Shown here piece after piece: positions 1-7,124 of a stretch of DNA of 64,000 bases. Position numbers and translations under genes: made by a program. Each line of letters opens with the position of its first letter. The stretch's first letter is position 1. The DNA lies in the NCBI GenBank assembly GCA_020849615.1, contig JADLFW010000016.1, positions 62,001 to 126,000 on the forward strand, written 5' to 3'. The notes below the pieces were generated by a model. It did no database searches, was not told the DNA's origin, and worked only from the letters and a program-made list of their open reading frames with translations. The stretch is from Phycisphaerales bacterium (GTDB taxonomy: Bacteria; Planctomycetota; Phycisphaerae; Phycisphaerales; UBA1924).

Positions 1-25
1 GCTGAACGTCGCCATCGCCACAAGC

Positions 26-811
26 CTACGGCCGCGGCAGGGCCTCGTGGTCCAGGTACCAGCGAAGTTCGCCGGCGAGCGGCAGCAGGCGCCCGGCGGG
101 CGGAGTCGCTTCCGCGGAGCCCACCCTTCGTCGCCGGGCCGCGCCGACCTCCGCGATGGCCCCCCGGCGCTCGGGCCCGGTCGCCAGCACGGCGATAAAG
201 CGGGCCGCGTTGATCATGGTCAGCGTGAGCGTGATCGCCGAACGTTCATCCCGCGCCAGGCCGGCGATCACCGCGAGCCGGCCCGGATCGGTGTCCGCGC
301 CCGTTCCCGGCTGCAGGCCCGCGATTCCGGCGTTGTCCCCGAGGCCCAGCAGGACGAAATCCAGCCGGTCGTGGCCCTTCTCGCGCCAGGCGAGATGCTC
401 GCGGAGGTCGGCCTCGTACCGGCGATCAGGCTCGACCTCGGCGGCCCGGATCGCGTGGGCCTGCTCGGCGGGCATGTCCGACTGCTCGACAACGAGCTGG
501 CGCAGGAGCTCGAAGCGGCTTTCTTCATCGCCGCCGACCGCGCGCTCATCAGTGATCCACAGGTGCGTCCGCTTCCAGGGCAGATCGCGGAGGGCCGGGT
601 CGTACATCAGCCGGCGCAGGAGCGGCTCGGTCAGCGGCGTCACCGACACCGCAAGGTGAAAATCCCCGAAAGCCCGCACACAGTTCTTGGCCTGGATCAG
701 CAGATCGGCGGCCGCGGCATCCAGCACATCATCCGCCGCCTCGCGCACCACCACCGGTCCCGGCAGATCGGGCCGGGCGGGCGGCGTGGGAGAACCGGAC
801 AGCTCGATCAT
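26..811 (-). CDS. pgl: 6-phosphogluconolactonase-like protein with an altered active-site loop
   Basis: A 261-residue member of the 6-phosphogluconolactonase / glucosamine-6-phosphate isomerase superfamily, whose usual role is hydrolysis of 6-phosphogluconolactone in the oxidative pentose phosphate pathway. The TDER motif (residues 87-90) is intact. The loop that in active lactonases reads G-x-D-G-H-T-A-S-L-F-P-G is here GLGDNAGIAGLQPG (about 156-169), so the usual Asp and His become Asn and Gly. The start is taken at the ATG at 811, where family similarity begins; an in-frame ATG 36 bases further out adds unrelated residues. It is divergent from the thiamine gene. The family is fairly sure; lactonase activity is not. 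Confidence 0.75.
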   Translation of the reverse strand: MIELSGSPTPPARPDLPGPVVVREAADDVLDAAAADLLIQAKNCVRAFGDFHLAVSVTPLTEPLLRRLMYDPALRDLPWKRTHLWITDERAVGGDEESRFELLRQLVVEQSDMPAEQAHAIRAAEVEPDRRYEADLREHLAWREKGHDRLDFVLLGLGDNAGIAGLQPGTGADTDPGRLAVIAGLARDERSAITLTLTMINAARFIAVLATGPERRGAIAEVGAARRRRVGSAEATPPAGRLLPLAGELRWYLDHEALPRP

Positions 812-896
812 CGGCACATTCTTCCAGAATCGGCCCGCGCGGGCCACCCGGGATTCGACGGGCCCCGAACGCCCCGGGGCGTGTCAACAATGCCCC

Positions 897-1988
897 ATGA
901 CCGCCCACGCCCGGATCCTGGATGCCAACGCGAACAGGGCCCGTGAAGCCCTGCGGGTCCTCGAGGACATTGCCCGCTTCGCGCTCGATGATGCCGGGCT
1001 GAGCGGCGAGCTCAAGGAGCTCCGCCATGAGCTGCAGGCCGTCATCGAGTCGCTGCCGATCGACCGTGGCGTCCTGCTGGCGTCCCGGGCCACGGAGTCA
1101 GATGTCGGAACCTCCATCCACACCGCCGCCGAGTACCGCCGTGACGGACTTGCGTCGGTTGCCGGCGCCGCCGCGGGCCGGGTGACCGAGGCATTCCGCT
1201 GCATCGCCGAGTTCGCGAAGGTGCTGGGCGCCCCGGATTCAGCGGCCCGCGTCGAACAGGCCCGGTACCGGGCTTACTCCATCGAACAGCGGCTCTTGCT
1301 CGCCATCGGCGGGGCCCGGCGGCAATGGCGCCTCTGCGTGCTCATTACCGAATCGCTCTGCAAGGCCATGCCGTGGGATCGCGTCGCCGAAGCCGCGCTC
1401 GCCGGCGGGGCCGACTGCCTGCAGCTGCGCGAGAAGTCGCTCGACGGGGGGGAGCTGCTCCGCCGGGCCCGGCGCCTGCGAGCCATCACCCGCGCCGCGG
1501 GCGCCTCGCTCATCATCAATGACCGGCCCGACATCGCCATGCTGTCCGGCGCCGATGGTGTGCATGTCGGCCAGAGCGATCTGTCAATCCGAGATGTCCG
1601 GGCCTTGGCGGGCTTTACCCTCCGCGTGGGTATCTCGACGAGCGGGCTCGACGAGGCCCGCCGGGCGGCCGCCGACGGCGCGGACTACTGCGGCGTCGGG
1701 CCGATGTTCCCCACAACTACCAAGGACAAGCCGCGACTGGCGGGCCCGGCGTACCTGCGCGATTACCTCGCGGATCCGGTGTCGGCGCGCGTGCCGCACC
1801 TGGCGATCGGCGGGGTGACTCCGGCCAACGCGGGCGAACTCGCCGTCCTGGGGTGCCGCGGCCTCGCCGTCTCTTCGGCCGTGTGCGGCTCCGCCGACCC
1901 CCGCAGCGCCTGCCGTGAACTCCTCGAGCTGCTGACGCCGGTGGCGGGGGGCGCGGCCGCCCGTGCTGGCGGGGCGGGCCCGTCGTAG
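897..1988 (+). CDS. thiE: ThiD2-ThiE fusion, thiamine phosphate synthase
   Basis: A 363-residue two-domain protein of thiamine biosynthesis. Residues 1-140 match the ThiD2 domain (ANRAREALRVLEDIARF near the N terminus, RVTEAFRCIAEF near 95-106), a family known as a monofunctional HMP-phosphate kinase fused to ThiE. Residues 145 onward are the ThiE barrel that joins HMP-PP to thiazole phosphate: QLREK (176-180), IINDR (206-210), HVGQSDL (223-229), then GVGPMFPTTTK and a GGV phosphate-binding turn. The ATG at 897 is used because similarity starts there; 70 further in-frame upstream codons look non-coding. No TPP riboswitch is visible in the 85 bases before it. The M16 peptidase gene follows after 16 bases. 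Confidence 0.9.
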   Translation: MTAHARILDANANRAREALRVLEDIARFALDDAGLSGELKELRHELQAVIESLPIDRGVLLASRATESDVGTSIHTAAEYRRDGLASVAGAAAGRVTEAFRCIAEFAKVLGAPDSAARVEQARYRAYSIEQRLLLAIGGARRQWRLCVLITESLCKAMPWDRVAEAALAGGADCLQLREKSLDGGELLRRARRLRAITRAAGASLIINDRPDIAMLSGADGVHVGQSDLSIRDVRALAGFTLRVGISTSGLDEARRAAADGADYCGVGPMFPTTTKDKPRLAGPAYLRDYLADPVSARVPHLAIGGVTPANAGELAVLGCRGLAVSSAVCGSADPRSACRELLELLTPVAGGAAARAGGAGPS

Positions 1989-1992
1989 CCGA

Positions 1993-1998
1993 TACACT
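1993..1998 (+). promoter_or_regulatory. -10 box for a leaderless start of the M16 peptidase
   Basis: TACACT ends six bases before the ATG at 2005. No Shine-Dalgarno sequence lies between, so a transcript would begin at or next to the start codon. No clear -35 is visible. Confidence 0.5.
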
Positions 1999-2004
1999 CC
2001 GGCC

Positions 2005-3228
2005 ATGCCATCCGAGTTCAAGCAAGCCGTCCTGCCCAACGGGCTGACCATCATCGCCGAGTGCGACCCCGAAGCGCACACCGCCGCCTGCGGGTTCTTC
2101 GTCCGCACCGGCGCCCGCGATGAGCGGCACGAGGTCATGGGCGTCAGCCATTTCCTCGAGCACATGATGTTCAAGGGCACCGAGAAGCTCACCGCCGATG
2201 ACATCAACCGCGGGTTCGATGAGCTCGGCGCCAGCAACAACGCGTACACCTCCGCCGAGCTCACCTGCTTCTACGCGCACCTCCTTCCGGAGAACCTCTC
2301 GCCGGGCCTGGGGCTGCTGGCGCAGATGATGCGTCCCGCCCTGCGCCAAGCGGACTTCGACACCGAGAAGGGCGTGATCCTCGAAGAGATCGCCATGTAC
2401 AAGGACAACCCTTTCTGGGTGCTGTACGAGGCGTGCGTCGAGAAGCACTACGCTCCGCACGGGCTCTCGCACCGCGTGCTGGGGACAACCGAGACGATCA
2501 CTGCGCTGCAGCGCGACCAGATGCAGTCGTACTTCGACAGCCGCTACGCCTCCGACAACACCGTGCTGGCGCTCGCCGGCCGGCTCGATTTCCGGCGCGC
2601 CGTCGATGAGGCCGCGGCCCTGTGCGGCTCGTGGACGCCCTCGGGCGTCGATCGCAGCCGGCGCCTGCCCGGACCGGCGGGCGGCCGGCTTGAGCTCCGC
2701 GATGCCAAGGTCAACCGGGCGTACATGCTCGCCATGTGCGAAGGCCCGTCAATGGATGATGAACGCAAGTACGCGGCGTCGCTGCTGGCGCAGGTGCTGG
2801 GTGCATCGGACAACAGCCGCCTGCACTGGTCGCTGATCGAGACGGGGATCGCCGAGGAGGCCCAGTCCGCCTTCGACCCCCACGACGGCGTGGGCGACTA
2901 TTACGTCTTTGCCGCCGGCGATCCCGAGCGGGCGGACGCGATCTGGGAGGCCATCGAGAAGGAACTGGCCCGGCTCATCGACTCGGTGACCGAGGATGAC
3001 CTGGTCCGTCTCCGCAACAAGGCGGCGACCGCGGCAACGCTGGGCGGGGAGCGGCCCGGCGACCGCATGCAGCGTCTCGGACGCATGTGGACCTACCTCG
3101 GAAAGCAGATCCCGCTCGAGGAGGAGCTCGACCGGATCAACCGCGTAACGCTGGATGATCTGCGATCAACCTACGAGGCGTTCCCGATCCGCGCTGCGAC
3201 GCTCGGGCGGCTGCTGCCGGGCACGTAA
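2005..3228 (+). CDS. M16 (insulinase / processing-peptidase) family zinc protease
   Basis: A 407-residue M16 peptidase. The inverted zinc motif HxxEH is seen as H49-F-L-E52-H53, and a downstream EEIAMYKDNP stretch (about residue 130) supplies the expected third glutamate ligand. The C-terminal half has the inactive M16_C-like fold region. No signal peptide is visible, so it is probably cytoplasmic, like the mitochondrial-processing-peptidase-like proteins of many bacteria. The ATG at 2005 is chosen over one 42 bases upstream because homology begins with EFKQAVLPNGL. Its substrate cannot be told from sequence. Confidence 0.9.
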   Translation: MPSEFKQAVLPNGLTIIAECDPEAHTAACGFFVRTGARDERHEVMGVSHFLEHMMFKGTEKLTADDINRGFDELGASNNAYTSAELTCFYAHLLPENLSPGLGLLAQMMRPALRQADFDTEKGVILEEIAMYKDNPFWVLYEACVEKHYAPHGLSHRVLGTTETITALQRDQMQSYFDSRYASDNTVLALAGRLDFRRAVDEAAALCGSWTPSGVDRSRRLPGPAGGRLELRDAKVNRAYMLAMCEGPSMDDERKYAASLLAQVLGASDNSRLHWSLIETGIAEEAQSAFDPHDGVGDYYVFAAGDPERADAIWEAIEKELARLIDSVTEDDLVRLRNKAATAATLGGERPGDRMQRLGRMWTYLGKQIPLEEELDRINRVTLDDLRSTYEAFPIRAATLGRLLPGT

Positions 3229-3245
3229 CCGCGACCGGTTCGGAC

Positions 3246-4778
3246 TCAGGCCGCGGCGCCGCGCAGCGGCGCGATCCGGACATCCCGGCACCCCGCCGCG
3301 CGCGACTCCTGCACAGCCCGGGCCGCCGCCATCACTAGCTCGGCCGGGTTCATCGGCCCGTGGCGCGCGACCGATTCCAGCGAGGCGATGCCCACAGCGC
3401 AGGCCAGGCCCGGCGCCCTGGCCCCGGCCGGCCGCGATGCTTCCTGTTCGGCCGGGCCCGCCCACGCGGACGCCAGCCGGCCAAACTCGCCGCGGAACTC
3501 ATCCGCGCTGCGCTCGACGGCCTTGAGCGCCGTGCCGAGGAACACGACCGCGAAGATCTCGGTGCCGACGCGGCACACGGCGCCGCCCATCGGCTCGAAG
3601 TGCTTCTTGAGGAGGGCCACCGTGCCGACGAGCACCTCGTCCGCGCGCTCCGGCGCGCTCTGCTCCGTCAACGCCCGGAACCCGTCGAGCGCGACGTTCA
3701 GGATCGACATCCGCTCGCCGCTCGATCGCGACAACTGGAACGCCCGCCGGACGGTCGCGTCGAACTCGGCCCGCGTCAGCGCCCCGGTGAGCGGGTCGAC
3801 CTGGTGGGAATCCAGCAGCAGCGCATCGAGCGCTTCGCCGATGGGCTCATCCTCCGCGGTCTCGCGGGAGACCTCGATCAGCTTCTGGTTGGCCAGCCGG
3901 ACGATCTCGTCGGGGTCGGCGTGCCGGCCCGTGTCGAGCCGGAAGAGCGCCGACATCTCCTTGGTCGCCTCGGCGATCCGGCGGAGGATGGCCGACATGT
4001 CGGTCGCGCTGATGCCGAACCACTCCTGCGCCTTGCCGTACAGCCGCCGCATGGAGTGGGCGGGCTCCTCGTCGGTGAGGGCGTCGTGCGCGTAGTTGCC
4101 CAGCCCCACCGCCTGCACGAGCTGCACACACCCCGCCGGCGCCGCGGTCGGACGCTCATGGTACTTGACCGGCATCACCAGCTCGTCGGGCAGTTTCCAC
4201 CGCTGGGCCAGCATCGCGCCCAGGTCGGCGTGCTGCACCTCCAGCTCGGTGAGCTCCAGCCGGGCCAGCCGGCGATGGTCGCCGGCCGTCCGGGCCATGA
4301 TGTCGAGGTACCGCTTGCCCAGCGCCCGGTACATCGCCATCTGGCCCACATCCTGGAGCAGACCGCCGAGGAACGCCTCATCAGCGAACCGCATGCGGGC
4401 CGACTCCGCGATGCACCGGGCCGCGACGCCCGTGAACAGCCCGCGCCTCCAGTACGCGACGTAATCGAAGGTGTTGTCGTGCTCATCCGTCAGCGATGAC
4501 ACCAGCGAGAAGCCCAGCGCCAGGCTCTTGACCGGCGAGAGCCCGAGCATCACGAGCGCCTTGTTGATCGTGGAGCAACGGGTGCGCAGCCCGTAGAAGC
4601 TCGAGTTGACCGTCCGGAGCACCTTGGCCGCCAGCCCCTGGTCGTTCTGGATCGTCTCGGCCAGCAGCTCCAGCGAGACGTTTCGGTCCGACGTCAGTTC
4701 GATCACGCGCAGCGCCACCGCCGGCAGCGAGGGCAGCGACGGGCAGCTCAGGACTTCTTCGAGCAGTTCGGAGTTCAT
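3246..4778 (-). CDS. HDOD-domain protein with a degenerate GGDEF domain
   Basis: A 510-residue signalling protein. Residues about 15-210 are an HDOD domain (LPSLPAVALRVIELT, then the VLRTVNSSFYG region typical of the family). Residues about 340-500 have the fold markers of a GGDEF diguanylate cyclase (DPLTGALTRAEFD), but the catalytic GGDEF signature is replaced by VGTEIF, so c-di-GMP synthesis is unlikely and a sensor or binding role is more plausible. Several catalytic-loop residues are also missing. It lies 78 bases downstream of recO on the same strand and ends convergently with the M16 gene, with only 17 bases between the two stop codons. Confidence 0.85.
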   Translation of the reverse strand: MNSELLEEVLSCPSLPSLPAVALRVIELTSDRNVSLELLAETIQNDQGLAAKVLRTVNSSFYGLRTRCSTINKALVMLGLSPVKSLALGFSLVSSLTDEHDNTFDYVAYWRRGLFTGVAARCIAESARMRFADEAFLGGLLQDVGQMAMYRALGKRYLDIMARTAGDHRRLARLELTELEVQHADLGAMLAQRWKLPDELVMPVKYHERPTAAPAGCVQLVQAVGLGNYAHDALTDEEPAHSMRRLYGKAQEWFGISATDMSAILRRIAEATKEMSALFRLDTGRHADPDEIVRLANQKLIEVSRETAEDEPIGEALDALLLDSHQVDPLTGALTRAEFDATVRRAFQLSRSSGERMSILNVALDGFRALTEQSAPERADEVLVGTVALLKKHFEPMGGAVCRVGTEIFAVVFLGTALKAVERSADEFRGEFGRLASAWAGPAEQEASRPAGARAPGLACAVGIASLESVARHGPMNPAELVMAAARAVQESRAAGCRDVRIAPLRGAAA

Positions 4779-4856
4779 GGGCGACCCGCCGTGTATGCAA
4801 TGCGGGCCGGGAGTCCGCCCCGCTCGGACGGCCCAAGCATCGTCAGCCGTCGCGCC

Positions 4857-5636
4857 CTACTTGATGCCCGGGTCCGGGGACCCGGGCCGCTCCAACGCCT
4901 CGATGTACGCCCTCATCGAGGGGGGCTCCAGCCCAAGCACTTCGCGCCAGTACGCCGCCAGCAGCCGGCCCGCCCGGAGTACGGTTTTCCCGGACTCCGG
5001 CCCGGCTGCCTCCGGTGAAAGCGCTCCCGATTCCAGCGATCGCAGGAGCGTCACGGTGCCGCTTCGGACCTTCCAGCCGTCCGTCGACCTCGCCTCGCCG
5101 GCGGCCAACCCGCCCAGACCCGGCAGGAACGTGTACGAACCCGATTCCGGCAGGTCCGCGCCCGTGCGCACATCCCGCGCCAGCTCCGGCTTGAAACCGG
5201 TTTCGACGAGCGCGGACCACTGAAACCGCAGCACCCCCCAGGCCGGCCCGGCCGGGCCGCCCAGTTCGCGCAAGGCTTCGACCATCGCATCGAACAGCCG
5301 CGGGTGTGGGTCCGAATCCCGCACGGCGTGGTGAACCAGGTCCGCCAGGTACATCCCGGCGTAGAACGCCGGCAGCGATCTCCGCACCGCCGGGAACGTC
5401 TCGAGCAGGTCCCATGCCGTGAGCGTCGCGAGCCCATCCGTCGGCTTGACGATGGCGATCGCCAGGCCGCGGGTGAGGATTTCAAGCCCACCCGAGAACC
5501 GGGCGTTCTCGCGCTTAGCGCCCTTGGCGACGGCCCGGAGCACGCCCGTCTGCCGCGCGAACAGCGACACCGTCTGGCTGGTCTCGGACCAGTCCCAGTG
5601 ACGGATGCAGACCGCTTCATCCTTGATCGTGGGCAC
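4857..5636 (-). CDS. recO: DNA repair protein RecO
   Basis: A 259-residue RecO, which helps RecR load RecA on SSB-coated gaps in the RecFOR pathway. The N-terminal OB-fold region (DEAVCIRHWDWSETSQTVSLF, then GVLRAVAKGAKR) is characteristic, followed by the helical domain (YLADLVHHAV, LFDAMVEALREL). The C-terminal region where many RecO proteins carry four zinc-binding cysteines has none here. Translation starts at a GTG at 5636; a TACCCT box lies nine bases before it. The divergent neighbour is the dehydratase gene at 5693. Confidence 0.85.
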   Translation of the reverse strand: MPTIKDEAVCIRHWDWSETSQTVSLFARQTGVLRAVAKGAKRENARFSGGLEILTRGLAIAIVKPTDGLATLTAWDLLETFPAVRRSLPAFYAGMYLADLVHHAVRDSDPHPRLFDAMVEALRELGGPAGPAWGVLRFQWSALVETGFKPELARDVRTGADLPESGSYTFLPGLGGLAAGEARSTDGWKVRSGTVTLLRSLESGALSPEAAGPESGKTVLRAGRLLAAYWREVLGLEPPSMRAYIEALERPGSPDPGIK

Positions 5637-5645
5637 GCCGCCCGG

Positions 5646-5651
5646 AGGGTA
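5646..5651 (-). promoter_or_regulatory. -10 box upstream of recO
   Basis: On the minus strand TACCCT is followed by nine bases and the GTG start of recO. The expected transcript would have almost no leader. Confidence 0.35.
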
Positions 5652-5681
5652 CCCCGCCGCCGACGGGCCGGGCCCGCCGCA

Positions 5682-5687
5682 TACCCT
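5682..5687 (+). promoter_or_regulatory. -10 box for the dehydratase-ACP cassette
   Basis: TACCCT is followed by five bases and the ATG at 5693, again a leaderless arrangement without a Shine-Dalgarno sequence. Confidence 0.4.
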
Positions 5688-5692
5688 CCCGC

Positions 5693-6139
5693 ATGCACTT
5701 CGATCTTGTGGATCGCGTGGTGGAGCTGTCCGCGCAGCACATCATCACGCTGAAGCTCGTCTCGGGCGCTGAGGAGTACCTTCAGGACCACTTCCCGACC
5801 TTCCCGGTCCTGCCGGGGGTGATGATGCTCGAGGCGATGGTCCAGGCCGGGCGCCGCCTGCTGGAAACGCACCCCTCCGCTGCGCCGGACCGGCCGCTGG
5901 TGCTGGGCCGGGTCCGGGCGCTGAAATACGGCAAGTTCGTCAAGCCGGGCTCCACGCTGCGTGTCCGCGTGGACCTCACCAAGGACCTGGGAGGGGGCGA
6001 GTTCGATTGCCGCGGGGAAGCGGTGCTGCTGGACCCGTCCGCCGAGCCCACCGCGGAGCCCCCCACCGCCGTGTCGGGCCGGCTGACATTCAGGCCCGCA
6101 CGGCTCGCCGCGGCCCCCGGACCGGTTAACGGGGGCTAA
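5693..6139 (+). CDS. FabZ-like 3-hydroxyacyl-ACP dehydratase
   Basis: A 148-residue single hot-dog-fold protein. DHFPTFPVLPGVMMLEAMVQ (about 32-51) contains the FabZ catalytic His and Glu in their normal context, so it should dehydrate 3-hydroxyacyl-ACP. It opens a three-gene cassette with an acyl carrier protein (44 bases downstream) and a second, more divergent dehydratase-like gene. The cassette has no ketosynthase or reductase, so it may serve a special lipid pathway or supply variants to the main fatty acid synthase. It is not necessarily the housekeeping FabZ. Confidence 0.8.
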   Translation: MHFDLVDRVVELSAQHIITLKLVSGAEEYLQDHFPTFPVLPGVMMLEAMVQAGRRLLETHPSAAPDRPLVLGRVRALKYGKFVKPGSTLRVRVDLTKDLGGGEFDCRGEAVLLDPSAEPTAEPPTAVSGRLTFRPARLAAAPGPVNGG

Positions 6140-6183
6140 TATCCGACCCCAGCGCCGCCGCACGGCGAATCCAGGACAGCAGA

Positions 6184-6570
6184 ATGACCAGAGACGCGAT
6201 TTTTGAGAAGGTCCGTGATGTGCTCGTGGATGCCCTTGCGGTGGACCACGACGAGGTGACCCCGACCGCGACCCTGACGGGCGACCTTGGGGCGGAGTCG
6301 ATCGACTTCCTCGACATCGTCTTCAAGCTGGAGCAGGCGTTCGGGTTCAAGATCGCCCAGGGTGAGCTCTTTCCCGAGAACGTCTCGCAGGATCCCGAGT
6401 ACGTCCGGGAGGGCAAGGTGACGGCCAAGGGGATCGCCACGCTCAAGGAGCGGATGCCGCACGCCGACTTCTCGGAGTTCGAAAAGGACCCGCAGATCGG
6501 GAAGGTCGCCGAGATCTTCACGGTCGACGCGATCGTCCGGTTCGTGGAGCGCAAGCTGGGCCGGGCCTGA
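6184..6570 (+). CDS. acyl carrier protein with a C-terminal extension
   Basis: A 128-residue acyl carrier protein. DLGAESIDFLD carries the phosphopantetheine-accepting Ser39. The helix pattern then continues through LEQAFGFKI, as in ordinary ACPs. It is longer than the usual 75-85 residues because about 45 extra residues separate the core (which seems to end around the LFPENV segment) from a final helix, VDAIVRFVERKLGR. A weak Shine-Dalgarno (AGGA) precedes the ATG. It sits between two FabZ-like genes, 5 bases from the second, so it probably carries their substrate. Confidence 0.85.
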   Translation: MTRDAIFEKVRDVLVDALAVDHDEVTPTATLTGDLGAESIDFLDIVFKLEQAFGFKIAQGELFPENVSQDPEYVREGKVTAKGIATLKERMPHADFSEFEKDPQIGKVAEIFTVDAIVRFVERKLGRA

Positions 6571-6575
6571 CCACC

Positions 6576-7112
6576 ATGCGCTGGATGTGGATCGATCGCA
6601 TCGTCGAGCTCGAACCGCGCCGGCGGCTCGTCGCGATCAAGAACATCTCGCTCGCCGAGGAGCACCTGCACGATCACTTCGCGGCCCGGCCCGCGCTTGA
6701 CGGGCGGCCCGCCCGCCCCGCGCTGCCGATCATGCCCGCCTCGCTGATCATCGAGGGCATGGCCCAGACGGCGGGGATCCTGGTGGGCCACGCGGAGGAG
6801 TTCCGCGAGAAGGTCATCCTCGCTAAGATCGGCCGGGCCGAGTTCGACCGCGATGTGACGCCGGGCCTGACGCTCCGCTACACGGCGACGATCCAGCAGA
6901 TCGACAAGGTCGGCGCATCAACGGCCGGGCTGGTCGAACTGCTCGACCTCTCGGACCCGGCCCGCGCGGCCGCCGAGATCGGCCGCATCGACCTGATGTT
7001 CAGCCACATCGATCAGAACATGGCCGGGCTGGACTTTCCCGAGCACAACTTCGTCTTCGGCGAGGGGTTCAAGACGCTGCTGCGCATGAGCGGCATCGCC
7101 GTGCCGGGCTGA
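6576..7112 (+). CDS. second FabZ/FabA-like hot-dog dehydratase
   Basis: A 178-residue hot-dog-fold protein related to 3-hydroxyacyl-ACP dehydratases: DHFAARPALDG is the position of the catalytic His, and PIMPASLIIEGMAQTAGIL holds the family Glu. It carries an insertion between these elements compared with the first dehydratase and extra C-terminal sequence. It follows the ACP gene by 5 bases, so the two are probably co-translated. The substrate is unknown. It ends 12 bases from the convergent aroDE gene. Confidence 0.75.
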   Translation: MRWMWIDRIVELEPRRRLVAIKNISLAEEHLHDHFAARPALDGRPARPALPIMPASLIIEGMAQTAGILVGHAEEFREKVILAKIGRAEFDRDVTPGLTLRYTATIQQIDKVGASTAGLVELLDLSDPARAAAEIGRIDLMFSHIDQNMAGLDFPEHNFVFGEGFKTLLRMSGIAVPG

Positions 7113-7124
7113 TCGCGGCACAGA

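Noticed and set aside
812-896. TPP riboswitch before the thiamine gene
   Set aside because: The 85-base gap lacks CUGAGA and ACCUGA-type motifs, and a TPP aptamer would hardly fit.
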